The notes beneath the pieces were generated by a model that was not told where the DNA came from, made no database searches, and was given only the letters and a program-made list of their open reading frames with translations. A DNA stretch of 64,000 nucleotides, from positions 62,001-126,000 of the forward strand of contig NZ_SJEX01000002.1 in assembly GCF_005930495.1 (NCBI RefSeq), written 5' to 3'. The DNA is from Modestobacter excelsi (GTDB lineage Bacteria; Actinomycetota; Actinomycetes; Mycobacteriales; Geodermatophilaceae). The position numbers and the translations under genes are program-made. The stretch's first letter is position 1. Each line of letters opens with the position of its first letter. Of this stretch, positions 56,160 through 64,000 are shown one piece after another.

Positions 56160-56265
56160 GGGTCCTCCACGATGAGGCGCGCCCCCTCGCGGGCGGCGAC
56201 GGACGTCGGGTCGTCCCTCAAGCTACCCCTGGGTAGGGAGGCGGTCGCCGGGCGCGGGCCACCGC

Positions 56266-57285
56266 TCAGGACGGGACGGCGGTGCGCCCCGCCTCGTCGG
56301 CCTGCTGGGGTGTCGGGATCTCCGGCGGCCGGCGGCGGCGGAGCCGGGCCCAGGGGCCGCGCGGGCCCTGCTCCGCGCCACGCACCTCGGTGGGCTGCAC
56401 CTCGGTACCGGAGCGCCCGGCCGCCTTGGCAGCCGCCTGGGCGATCGGCCGGACGGTGTCCCGGCGCAGCCGCAGCCCGCGGTCGGCCGCAGCCGGCCAG
56501 ACACCGATGCTGTCGGCGATGGAGGGCAGCAACGCCGCCGCGGCGGACGCGTAACCGGCCGCGGACGGGTGGAACTCGTCGCTGCTGAACAGCTCGCGGT
56601 CGGTGGCGAAGGAGGGGCCGAGCAGTGATCCGAGCGAGACGGTGCGCCCGCCCTCGGCGACGACGGCGATGGTCTGCGCGGCGGCGAGCTGACGGCTCCA
56701 CCGGCGGGCCAGCACGCGCAGCGGCTGGGCGATCGGGCGGATGGTGCCCAGGTCCGGGCAGGTGCCGACGACGACCTCGCAGCCCTGGGCGATCAGCGCC
56801 CGCACCGCCTCGGCCAGCGCACGCACCGACTCAGCGGGGCGGGCCCGGCTGGTGACGTCGTTGGCGCCGATCATGATCAGGGCGACGTCGGGGTGCTCGG
56901 GCAGGGCGCGCTCCACCTGACCGGCGAGGTCGCGGGAGATGGCGCCGGACCTGGCGAACTTGACCAGCCGGACAGGGCGTTCCGCGAGCTCCACGAGCGC
57001 CGCGGCGATCAGCACGCCCGGGGTCTCACCGGGGTTGTCCACGCCCAGACCCACCGCGCTGGAGTCGCCCAGGACGGCGAACACGATCGGCTTGCCGCGG
57101 CCGCGGCCGTAGACGCCGTTGCCGGTCGGGGGGTCGGGCTGGGTCCGTTGCGCGGTCACCCGACGGCGCGCGGCCCGGGCCTCCTGGCGCAGCAGGGTCA
57201 CCAGCGCAGCCCCCGCGAGCCCGACGCCGCCGCCGCCGTACACGGCCCCCGTCGCCAGTCGTCGCGCCCTGCTGGCTCGCGTCAC
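56266..57285 (-). CDS. SGNH/GDSL-family hydrolase
   Basis: 339 residues. After a short basic start, a hydrophobic segment (AVYGGGGVGLAGAALVTLL, about 13-31) may anchor or export it. The catalytic domain shows block I FAVLGDSSAVGLG (Ser nucleophile in GDS), block III IGANDV (GxND), and block V SSDEFHPSAAGY (DxxH). An Arg/Pro-rich tail of about 75 residues follows. GTG 57285 (GGAGGAGAGG about a dozen bases upstream) is preferred to 57327. Substrate probably an ester of lipid or glycan. Confidence 0.88.
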   Translation of the reverse strand: MTRASRARRLATGAVYGGGGVGLAGAALVTLLRQEARAARRRVTAQRTQPDPPTGNGVYGRGRGKPIVFAVLGDSSAVGLGVDNPGETPGVLIAAALVELAERPVRLVKFARSGAISRDLAGQVERALPEHPDVALIMIGANDVTSRARPAESVRALAEAVRALIAQGCEVVVGTCPDLGTIRPIAQPLRVLARRWSRQLAAAQTIAVVAEGGRTVSLGSLLGPSFATDRELFSSDEFHPSAAGYASAAAALLPSIADSIGVWPAAADRGLRLRRDTVRPIAQAAAKAAGRSGTEVQPTEVRGAEQGPRGPWARLRRRRPPEIPTPQQADEAGRTAVPS

Positions 57286-57358
57286 CGGGCCCCGTCCTCT
57301 CCTCCGGCGCCCGGTTGCGTGCCGCACCAGGAGCTGAATCCCAGGCTAGCCACCCCCT

Positions 57359-57364
57359 ACGTTG
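57359..57364 (+). promoter_or_regulatory. Probable -10 TACGTT of the DUF2252 gene (leaderless)
   Basis: TACGTT ends six bases before GTG 57371. The GAGGGG between is too close to the codon for a normal ribosome-binding site, so a leaderless mRNA is likely. Confidence 0.5.
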
Positions 57365-57370
57365 AGGGGC

Positions 57371-58726
57371 GTGGCTGATCGAGCTGACCTCACCCCTCCG
57401 GACGACCGCCGGCGTCAGCAGCAGATCGTCGACGTGCTCGTGGACGCCTTCGCGCAGCTCATGGCGGTGGACGCCGACGCCTTCCGCACCAAGTTCCGCA
57501 AGATGGCCGCCGACCCGTTCGCCTTCTACCGCGGCTCCGCCTGCTTGTTCTACGCCGACATGGCGACGCTGGAGGACCGGTGGTGTGACGAGCGGACGTC
57601 GCGGGTGTGGATCCAGGGTGACCTGCACGCGGAGAACTTCGGCACCTACATGGACGGGCAGGGGCGCATCGTCTTCGACGTCAACGACTTCGACGAGGCC
57701 TACCTCGGGCACGTCAGCTGGGACCTGCGCCGGTTCGCGGCCAGCTTCGCGCTGCTGGCCTGGCGCAAGGCGTTCGCCGACGACGTGATCAGCGAGATGA
57801 TCAGCGGCTACCTGGGCGCCTACCTGGACCAGGTGGCGGCCTTCACGCAGTCGGACGACGACCGGTCCTTCGCCCTGCTGCGGGAGAACACCGAGGGAGC
57901 GGTGCACGACGTCGTGCTGGCGACCACCGCCCGCACCCGGCTGGACCTGCTGGGCCGGCTGACCGTGGTCGAGCGGTACGAGCGGCGGTTCGCCGACCGG
58001 CCGCGCAACCGCCGGCTGCAGGACGACGAGCGGGCCGAGGTGCTCGCCGCCATCGAGCGCTACCGCGAGACCGTCCACCCGCCCCGCCGGCGGCGCGACG
58101 TCGCCTACGACGTGAAGGACGTCGTGGGCACCGGCGGCTTCGGCATCGGCAGCGCCGGGCTGCCCGCCTACAACGTGCTGCTCGAGGGCTACGACCAGGC
58201 GCTGGAGAACGACGTCGTCCTGTCGGTGAAGCAGGGCAACGTGCCGGCGCCCAGCCGGATCGTCGACGACCCGGAGATCCGGGCCTACTTCGAGCACGAG
58301 GGTCACCGGACCGCGGTCAGCCAGCGGTCCCTGCAGGCCAACGCCTCCCAGTTCCTCGGGCACACCGAGATCGGCGGCGTCGGCTTCGTCGTCTCCGAGC
58401 TGTCGCCCTACGAGGTGGACCTGGACTGGGACGACCTCACCGAGCCCGAGGAGATCCGGCCCGTCCTCGCCCAGCTGGGCCGCGCGACGGCGAAGCTGCA
58501 CTGCGTCGGCGACGCGGACAGCGACCACACGCTGGTGCCCTTCCAGACCGAGGAGGCGATCACCACGATGATCGGCGGCCGCCGCGAGGAGTTCATCGCC
58601 GACGTCGTCGACTTCGCGCACGGCTACGCGCGGCGGACCCGGGAGGACCACCGGCTGTTCGTCGACGCCTTCCGAGCCGGGCAGGTCCAGGGGATCAGCT
58701 CCAGCGGGGACCACCCGACGGCGTGA
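57371..58726 (+). CDS. DUF2252 family protein
   Basis: 451 residues. Family of unknown biochemical function distantly related to kinase-like folds. Visible hallmarks: FRKMAADPFAFYRGSACLFYAD, WIQGDLHAENFGTY (a GDLHxxN motif like the catalytic loop of aminoglycoside phosphotransferases), and VFDVNDFDEAYLGHVSWDLRR (DFD, metal binding). VSVKQGNVPAPSRI-like and SQRSLQANASQFLG blocks follow. GTG 57371 is preferred to TTG 57362. It is a lone plus-strand gene between minus-strand neighbours. Confidence 0.88.
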   Translation: MADRADLTPPDDRRRQQQIVDVLVDAFAQLMAVDADAFRTKFRKMAADPFAFYRGSACLFYADMATLEDRWCDERTSRVWIQGDLHAENFGTYMDGQGRIVFDVNDFDEAYLGHVSWDLRRFAASFALLAWRKAFADDVISEMISGYLGAYLDQVAAFTQSDDDRSFALLRENTEGAVHDVVLATTARTRLDLLGRLTVVERYERRFADRPRNRRLQDDERAEVLAAIERYRETVHPPRRRRDVAYDVKDVVGTGGFGIGSAGLPAYNVLLEGYDQALENDVVLSVKQGNVPAPSRIVDDPEIRAYFEHEGHRTAVSQRSLQANASQFLGHTEIGGVGFVVSELSPYEVDLDWDDLTEPEEIRPVLAQLGRATAKLHCVGDADSDHTLVPFQTEEAITTMIGGRREEFIADVVDFAHGYARRTREDHRLFVDAFRAGQVQGISSSGDHPTA

Positions 58727-58732
58727 CCCCGG

Positions 58733-59197
58733 TCAGCGGATGGGCAGCTCGATCAGCATCCCGCGGTGCGGGCCGACCGGGCGCAGGTCGTACTCCTCGG
58801 TGACGGTGGTGAAGCCGATCCGCGCGTAGAAGCCGACGGCGTCCTTCCGGGCGTCGCACCAGACGAGGTCCCCGCCCCGGGCGGCCACCTGGACCAGCCC
58901 CTCGGCGACCAGCGCCCGACCGGCTCCCAGCCCGCGGACCCGCGGGTCGGTGGCCATGCCCCGGAGCTGCCAGGACCCCTCACCGACGCGCCACGGGCAG
59001 TCCCGCGGGTGGAAGCGGACCACGCCGACGATCTCCCCGCCGTCGATGCGGGCGGCCAGGTGCAACGTGTACGGGGCGTCGTCCTCGTCGATCTCCACCG
59101 GACGCCCCTGGCGGAGCTCCTGCGCCCGCAGCGGGTAGGTGGCCGCCGCGTCGACCTGCTCGATGGTGATCGTCCCCGACGGGGCCCCGGTGCTCAC
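58733..59197 (-). CDS. GNAT-family N-acetyltransferase
   Basis: 154 residues with the single GNAT fold: IVGVVRFHPRD (strand 4), RGMATDPRVRGLGAGRALVAEGL (acetyl-CoA pyrophosphate loop, R/Q-x-x-G-x-G/A), LVWCDARKDAVGFYARIGF, and the C-terminal YDLRPVGPHRGMLIE. Acceptor unknown. ATG or GTG near 59197 gives the normal family length. Convergent with the DUF2252 gene with only six bases between. Confidence 0.9.
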   Translation of the reverse strand: MSTGAPSGTITIEQVDAAATYPLRAQELRQGRPVEIDEDDAPYTLHLAARIDGGEIVGVVRFHPRDCPWRVGEGSWQLRGMATDPRVRGLGAGRALVAEGLVQVAARGGDLVWCDARKDAVGFYARIGFTTVTEEYDLRPVGPHRGMLIELPIR

Positions 59198-59232
59198 GCC
59201 CGCATCCTCCCCTGCGCGGCTCTGGGGCCGTG

Positions 59233-59312
59233 GATCAGGTCACCTGATCAGAGGGCGTCCTACCGCACCAACGCTGGTGCGGGGGGACGGCCGGTGATCA
59301 GGTGACCTGATC
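59233..59312. repeat. Composite inverted repeat, 17-bp arms around an inner hairpin
   Basis: GATCAGGTCACCTGATC (59233-59249) and GATCAGGTGACCTGATC (59296-59312) are perfect reverse complements, and each is almost a palindrome. Between them CCGCACCA/TGGTGCGG (59263-59282) forms a second hairpin, with CGTCC/GGACG pairing outside it. It lies between the GNAT start and the VWA-gene end, so it could terminate the VWA operon or be a small mobile element. Confidence 0.75.
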
Positions 59313-59324
59313 GAAGTCCCGGCG

Positions 59325-61319
59325 TCAGCGGCCGCGGGGGCCGCGCCTGACCCGGAGGTAGTCGGCGACCACGTACTCACCGAGCCGCTCGCTGTCGGGC
59401 TGGAACACCCGGCCACCGGCCCGGGCGGTGATGTCGTGCACGAACTCGACCAGCGACGGCTCGGGGTCCAGCGCGAAGACGTTGAGGGTGGCGCCGGAGC
59501 GCGCGACCCGCTCCACCTCCGCGACGGTGCGGGCGATCGTCTCGGGCATCGGTGGCCAGCAGAAGTACGGCGTCCCGTCGTCCTCCAGGTGCGCGGTGGG
59601 CTCCCCGTCGGTGACCACCAGCACCACCGGCTCGGCGTCCCGGTGTTTGGCGAGGAAACGGCGGGCCAGCATCAGGCCGTGCTGCAGGTTGGTCCCCTGC
59701 AACGTGTCGACCGACAGCTCGGCCAGCGTCTCCGGGCGGAGCACCTGCGCGGTGGAGGAGAAGCCGATGATCTCGATCGCGTCCTGCGGGAAGCGGGTGG
59801 TCACCAGGGAGTGCAGGGCCATCGCCGTCGACTTGGCCGCGCCCCACGTGCCGCGCAGCGCCATCGAGTAGGAGAGGTCGACCAGCAGCGCGACGGCTGC
59901 GCCGGTGCGCCGCTCGGTCTCCACCACCTCGAAGTCGTCGACGGCGATCCGCACCCGACGGCGCCCCTCCTCGTGCGGCTCACCGGCGGTGCGCAGCACC
60001 GCGTTGCGGACGGTGCGGACGACGTCCAGCGGCTGCTCGTCGCCGAACCGCCACTCCCGGGAGGCCCCGGTCAGCTCGCCGGCCGCTCCTGCGTCGGCGA
60101 CGTCGTGCTCACCGCGACCGGTCGCCGACAGCTTGGCGAAGACCCGGCGCAGCGCGGTCGCGCCCAGCCGGCGCACCGCCTTGGGGGACAGCTGCAGCGC
60201 TCCCTCGGACCGCTGCAGGTACCCCTGCCGTTCGAGCTCGCGCTCCAGCCGGCGCAGCGCCTCGAGGTCGTCGACGGCGGAGCGGCCCAGGGCCTGCTCG
60301 AGCAGTTCCTGGTCGATGTCGGCCAGCGACGCCCCGGCGTACCCCTGCGACAGCTGCTGGGACAGCGACTCGAGGTCGGCGAGCTCGGCGACCGCGGTGG
60401 TCGCGTCGCCCATGCCCAGCGGCTGCTCGCCGTCGGGCACCGGGCCGCGCTGCCCCCAGGGCAGGTCGGGCCGGGCCTGGCGGAGCGCGTCGGACAGGTG
60501 CGCCATCTCGCTCTGCAGGCCGAGGTCGCCCATCGCCTGCTCCATGAGGCCCTGCAGCTCGGCGCGCTGGTCGGGGGAGAGACCGGCGAGCATCCGCTCC
60601 TGGGCGGCAGCCCGGCGGGCCAGCGAGTCGATCAGCTCCTCCACCGACTGGGGGTCGTCGGGGAAGAACTGGCCGTGCTCGTCCATGAAGTCGGCGAACT
60701 GCTGGTCGGTGTCCTCGCCGCGGTTGTGCGCGTCGACCAGCGCGGACAGGTCGGCGACCATGTCCTTGACCGCCTGCATGGCCGCGCCGTCGCCGTCCTG
60801 CATCTGCTGCAGCGCCTGCTTCATGCCCTGGAAGGAGCTGTCCAGCACCTCCTGGCGGAGCAGGTCCTGGATCTGCTGGAAGGCCTGCGCCGCCTCCGGC
60901 GAGCGCCACTGGTGGTCCTTGAGCGCACGGACGGCGCCGGCGGTGTCCTCCGGCAGCTGGTCCAGCTCGGCCTCGGCGAGCCGGGCGGAGTCGTCCGGGT
61001 CCGGGAAGAGCGCGGCGCGCTCGGCCTCGAGCGCCTGCTCCAGCAGCTCACGGACCTGCTCCAGCGTGCCGTCCATCCGGCCGGCCTGCCGGGCCTGCCG
61101 CAGCCGGTCGCGCACCGACCGGCGCAGCTGGTCGAGCCCGCGCCGGCCGTCGATGCCGCGGCGCAGCAGGTCGCGCATCGCCTCGCGCACCCCGCTGCCA
61201 CCCAGCACCTGGTCGCCGATCTCGTCGACCGCGGCGGCCACGTCGTAGGGCGGCGCGAGGGGGTCGGGCCCACCGCGCCACCTGCCGTACCGGTAGCCCC
61301 TGGGACGTCGTCCGGCCAT
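59325..61319 (-). CDS. VWA domain protein, MoxR partner (CoxE-like)
   Basis: 664 residues. The first 440 are helical and rich in Gln, Glu and Asp (repeated LEQALEAERAAL- and LMEQAMGDLGLQ-like segments). The C-terminal von Willebrand A domain (about 465-650) has the MIDAS motif DLSYS (DxSxS), the threonine in LQGTNLQHG and the aspartate in VVTDGEP, so it should bind a metal. MoxR/VWA pairs act as AAA+ chaperones with a metal-dependent adaptor. The start is two bases after the MoxR stop on the same strand, so the pair is an operon. Confidence 0.9.
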   Translation of the reverse strand: MAGRRPRGYRYGRWRGGPDPLAPPYDVAAAVDEIGDQVLGGSGVREAMRDLLRRGIDGRRGLDQLRRSVRDRLRQARQAGRMDGTLEQVRELLEQALEAERAALFPDPDDSARLAEAELDQLPEDTAGAVRALKDHQWRSPEAAQAFQQIQDLLRQEVLDSSFQGMKQALQQMQDGDGAAMQAVKDMVADLSALVDAHNRGEDTDQQFADFMDEHGQFFPDDPQSVEELIDSLARRAAAQERMLAGLSPDQRAELQGLMEQAMGDLGLQSEMAHLSDALRQARPDLPWGQRGPVPDGEQPLGMGDATTAVAELADLESLSQQLSQGYAGASLADIDQELLEQALGRSAVDDLEALRRLERELERQGYLQRSEGALQLSPKAVRRLGATALRRVFAKLSATGRGEHDVADAGAAGELTGASREWRFGDEQPLDVVRTVRNAVLRTAGEPHEEGRRRVRIAVDDFEVVETERRTGAAVALLVDLSYSMALRGTWGAAKSTAMALHSLVTTRFPQDAIEIIGFSSTAQVLRPETLAELSVDTLQGTNLQHGLMLARRFLAKHRDAEPVVLVVTDGEPTAHLEDDGTPYFCWPPMPETIARTVAEVERVARSGATLNVFALDPEPSLVEFVHDITARAGGRVFQPDSERLGEYVVADYLRVRRGPRGR

Positions 61320-61321
61320 CG

Positions 61322-63193
61322 TCAGGCCCCGTACACGGTGCGGGAGCCGTCGGTGTCCTTGGCCAGCCGGCGGGTGAGGTACAGCCCCTCCAGGGCGAAC
61401 TCCACGGCCGCGGCGGCCTGCTCGGCGGACTGCTCGCCCTCCGGCACCCCGAGCCGGCCCAGCAGCTGGGCCAGGTGCGGGATGGTGCCCAGCTGGCCGA
61501 GCAGCGCCGCCGCCGGCACCAGGTCGCCGGACTCGACCGTCTCGCCGCTGGTGAAGTGCTCCTGCAGGCCGGTGAGGTCCAGCCCGCCGCAGCGGGCCCG
61601 GAAGGTCTGCGCCGTGGCCTGCCGCAGCAGGTGCTCGAGCACCTCGAGGTCGCGGTCGTCGTCGTTGTCGCTGCCCGCGTCGGCGAACTCCACCTTGCCG
61701 CGGCTGGCCGGGACGACGCTCGGCAGGTCGACGACCCGGGCCACCGGCCGGGGCTCACCGGCCACCGCCGCCCGGCGGACCGCCGAGGCGGCGACCGTCT
61801 CCAGCCCGGCGATGGCGAACCGGGCACTGACCCCGGAGCGCTGGTCGACGTGGCTGGACTCGCGGACCAGCCGGGTGAACCGGGCGACGATCTCGACCAG
61901 GTGCTCGGGGACGATCGGGGCGTCGAAACCGGAGCCACCGAGCCAGGTGGTCTGCGCCTCCTGGCGCAGCAGCCGGAGCTCGTCGGCCAGCTCGATCGGG
62001 TAGTGGGTGCGCACCTCGGCGCCGAACCGGTCCTTCAGCGGGGTGATGATCCGGCCGCGGTTGGTGTAGTCCTCGGGGTTGGCGCTGGCCACCAGCAGCA
62101 GGTCGAGCGGGAGCCGGACCCGGTAGCCACGGATCTGGATGTCGCGCTCCTCGAGCACGTTGAGCAGCGCGACCTGGATCCGCTCGGCGAGGTCGGGCAG
62201 CTCGTTGACGCTGAAGATGCCGCGGTTGGTGCGGGGCACGAGGCCGTAGTGCACGGTCTCCGGGTCGCCCAGTGTGCGGCCCTCGGCCACCTTGATCGGG
62301 TCGACGTCGCCGATCAGGTCACCGACGCTGGTGTCGGGGGTGGCCAGCTTCTCGCCGAACCGGTCGCTGCGGTGCAGCCAGCCGACCGGGGTCGCGTCGC
62401 CGTGCTCGGCGACCTGCCGCCGCCCCCAGACGCTGATCGGCTGCAGCGGGTGCTCGTTGAGCTCGCTGCCGACCAGCACCGGCGTCCACTCGTCGAGCAG
62501 GCCGACCAGGGTGCGGATGAGCCGGGTCTTGCCCTGCCCGCGCTCACCGAGCAGGACCAGGTCGTGCCCGGCGATCAGGGCACGCTCGACCTCGGGGACG
62601 ACGGTGTCCTCGAAGCCGACGATGCCCGGCAGGGAGGTCTCGCCGGCGGCCAGCCGGGCGAGCCGCTCGGGCAGCGGGGCGGCCGGGAGGTCGGGCTCCG
62701 GGATCGCGCCGGGCACCGCGAACAGCGACCGCTCGGAGGCGCGCGCAGCCCGGGCCTGCTCGTCGCGTCCGGCCAGCGCCGCCCGCAGCGCAGCGACCGC
62801 GGCGCCGGCGTCCTGCTGGGGCCCGGCGTCCAGCAGCTGCAGGACCGCCGCGGCCCGGTCCGGGGCGGGCAGTGCGCGCAGCGCGCCGGCCAGCGCGTCG
62901 TCCTCGTCGGCCGGTGCCGGGTCCAGTGACCCGATCACCTGCTCCCCGCCGGACCGGTGCACCGCGGCCAGCGCGCGGAGAGCGGCCTGCCCGGAGCCCA
63001 GCGCGCCGGGTCGGCCCAGCGCGGCGCCCAGCAGCCGGACGGCCTCCTCCGGGGTGTCGGTGAGCAGGACGGCTGCCGGCGTCAGCTCCGGGAGCGCGCG
63101 GGAGACCGCGGCGTCGACGTTCTCGTCGCGGCGGCCCTCTCGCAGGGGCCCGCCGCGAGCCTGCGAGCGGTGGGGGGCGAGAGGGTCCTTCAT
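61322..63193 (-). CDS. MoxR/magnesium-chelatase-like AAA+ ATPase
   Basis: 623 residues if the ATG at 63193 is used. The ATPase core has LLGERGQGKTRLIRTLVGLL (Walker A), GIFSVNELPDLAERIQ (Walker B with Asn-Glu in place of Asp-Glu, as in this subfamily), LLVASANPEDYTNRGRI (sensor 1) and DRFGAEVRTHYPIE. About 135 residues precede the core. No ATG, GTG or TTG lies in frame between the conserved N-terminal helices (NVDAAVSRALPELTP) and repeat copy J except the ATG inside that repeat, so MKDPLAPHRSQARGGPLREG would be encoded by the repeat. A GTG further in (QVIGSLDP) would drop about 80 residues. Overlaps the upstream gene's stop (TGATGA). Confidence 0.85.
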   Translation of the reverse strand: MKDPLAPHRSQARGGPLREGRRDENVDAAVSRALPELTPAAVLLTDTPEEAVRLLGAALGRPGALGSGQAALRALAAVHRSGGEQVIGSLDPAPADEDDALAGALRALPAPDRAAAVLQLLDAGPQQDAGAAVAALRAALAGRDEQARAARASERSLFAVPGAIPEPDLPAAPLPERLARLAAGETSLPGIVGFEDTVVPEVERALIAGHDLVLLGERGQGKTRLIRTLVGLLDEWTPVLVGSELNEHPLQPISVWGRRQVAEHGDATPVGWLHRSDRFGEKLATPDTSVGDLIGDVDPIKVAEGRTLGDPETVHYGLVPRTNRGIFSVNELPDLAERIQVALLNVLEERDIQIRGYRVRLPLDLLLVASANPEDYTNRGRIITPLKDRFGAEVRTHYPIELADELRLLRQEAQTTWLGGSGFDAPIVPEHLVEIVARFTRLVRESSHVDQRSGVSARFAIAGLETVAASAVRRAAVAGEPRPVARVVDLPSVVPASRGKVEFADAGSDNDDDRDLEVLEHLLRQATAQTFRARCGGLDLTGLQEHFTSGETVESGDLVPAAALLGQLGTIPHLAQLLGRLGVPEGEQSAEQAAAAVEFALEGLYLTRRLAKDTDGSRTVYGA

Positions 63194-63195
63194 CA
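63133..63195 (-). repeat. Two-tier hairpin repeat, copy J
   Basis: Minus-strand orientation. Outer CCCTCTCGC (63135-63143) and GCGAGAGGG (63177-63185); inner CCGC/GCGG around TCGCAGGCTC. It opens with TGATGAAGGACC, supplying the stop of the upstream gene and an ATG for the MoxR gene. Confidence 0.85.
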
Positions 63196-63978
63196 GGCGG
63201 TCGGGAGCTCCAGGTCGGCGAGCGCGGCCCGGACGTCGTCCTCCCGGACGAAGTCCAGCGCCAGCAGCCGGTGCAGCAGCACCCCGCGGCGGGTCAGCCG
63301 CAGGTCGGCCGGGCGCAGCCGCGGCCGGGTGCCGGGTCGGACGGCGACGGGCGGCGGGTCCAGCAGGCCTGCGCGCTGCAGGTCGGCGACGTCCTCCCGG
63401 GCGCCCCAGGCCCGCCAGGCACGCGGGTCGTCCTCCAGCGGCGCCATCGGCAGCGGTGAGCGGTCGCGGCGGCCCACCGCGGCCAGCAGCACCAGCTGCC
63501 GCCAGCTGCACGACTCGGCCAGCTGCAGCGCCCGGGCGGCCAGCGCCACGTCGATGTCGGGGGAGACGACGACCTCGGCCACCAGGTAGCCCAGGTGCCG
63601 CACCCGCCGCTCCTCGGTGGTCCGCCGCGCCGCCTGGACGACGTCCTCGACCAGGCGCTCGGCGGCCGAGCGCGCGGCGGTGGTCACGCTGAAGAAGCCG
63701 TCGCCGCGCACCGCGCGGCCCTGGTGGGTGCGGGTGACCGACAGCTCCGCGACGAAGGCCAGGACCGCACCGGCGCGGGCGCGCTCCCAGGTCAGCGGCA
63801 GCGCGGCGGCCGAGGTGGCGGCGTCCCGCAGGCAGCCGGCCAGCCGGTCGTCCAGCCGCAGCGGGCTCGACGCGGGCTCGAACAGCAGCCCGGCGACGGC
63901 GCGGCTCATCGACCCGGCGACCAGCTCCCCGGTCTCCACCAGGTCCCGGCCGGGCGCGCGCTCCTCGGAGTCCCTCAC
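63193..63978 (-). CDS. Hypothetical protein upstream of MoxR
   Basis: 261 residues, not recognised. It is mostly helical: AGSMSRAVAGLLFEPASSPLRLDDRLAGCL, a central ARSAAERLVEDVVQAARRTTEERRVRHLGYLVAEVVV, and C-terminal RLRPADLRLTRRGVLLHRLLALDFVREDDVRAALADLELP, which looks like a small winged-helix or four-helix domain. GTG 63978 is the start within the window, but an earlier one beyond the edge is possible. It shares its strand and an overlapping TGATGA with the MoxR gene, so it is likely part of the same operon, perhaps a client or adaptor. Confidence 0.65.
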   Translation of the reverse strand: MRDSEERAPGRDLVETGELVAGSMSRAVAGLLFEPASSPLRLDDRLAGCLRDAATSAAALPLTWERARAGAVLAFVAELSVTRTHQGRAVRGDGFFSVTTAARSAAERLVEDVVQAARRTTEERRVRHLGYLVAEVVVSPDIDVALAARALQLAESCSWRQLVLLAAVGRRDRSPLPMAPLEDDPRAWRAWGAREDVADLQRAGLLDPPPVAVRPGTRPRLRPADLRLTRRGVLLHRLLALDFVREDDVRAALADLELPTA

Positions 63979-64000
63979 GGGGTGATCATGGCGCGCACCG

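Overview
This is a very GC-rich (well above 70 percent by eye) actinobacterial chromosome segment. Gene order (metG-tatD-rpfB-rsmA-ispE-glmU-prs-rplY-pth; mfd-mazG-eno-ftsB-DUF501-ppx), frequent GTG starts, several apparently leaderless genes and a GMN-type CorA fit a high-GC actinobacterium. Geodermatophilaceae (Blastococcus/Modestobacter/Geodermatophilus) is my best guess, from general resemblance only. I see no phage, insertion sequence, rRNA or CRISPR array.

Layout. (1) 1-6172: seven plus-strand genes joined by short overlaps: a family 2 glycosyltransferase (cut by the window edge), an exosortase/archaeosortase-like transpeptidase, an ATP-grasp ligase, a UDP-GlcNAc 2-epimerase, a HAD hydrolase, a small secreted protein with a C-terminal membrane anchor, and a PIG-L deacetylase. 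It reads as a self-contained surface-glycan and protein-sorting locus. (2) 6194-13269: protein O-mannosyltransferase, rsmI, a DUF559 nuclease-like gene bracketed by two hairpin repeats, corA, an APC permease and a small membrane protein. (3) 13316-25069: housekeeping block from metG to pth, with a tRNA-Gln. (4) 25074-42361: exopolysaccharide region: GH16 glycosidase, initiating glycosylphosphotransferase, two glycosyltransferases, CDP-alcohol phosphotransferase, polysaccharide deacetylase, a 1496-residue PKD/LamG secreted protein, Wzx-like flippase, Wzy-like polymerase, a Wzz-like protein with a degenerate kinase-like tail, and a glycerol-3-phosphate-type cytidylyltransferase. (5) 42490-54765: mfd, a SurA-like lipoprotein, mazG, eno, ftsB-like, DUF501, ppx, DUF4235, a family 5 uracil-DNA glycosylase, an odd tRNA-Leu(UAA)-like gene and a Bax-inhibitor-like membrane protein. 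(6) 54939-63978, mostly minus strand: thiolase, SGNH hydrolase, DUF2252 (plus strand), GNAT, and a VWA / MoxR ATPase / unknown operon.

The most notable non-genic signal is a dispersed repeat of about 50-65 bp, ten copies here (A-J). Each copy can fold into an outer and an inner stem whose sequences change from copy to copy while pairing is kept. In seven copies the TGA at the element's conserved end is also the stop codon of the neighbouring gene, copy I runs into the mfd reading frame and contains its stop, and copy J seems to supply the start and N-terminus of the MoxR ATPase. rsmA and pth have no ATG, GTG or TTG start available, so CTG starts are proposed.
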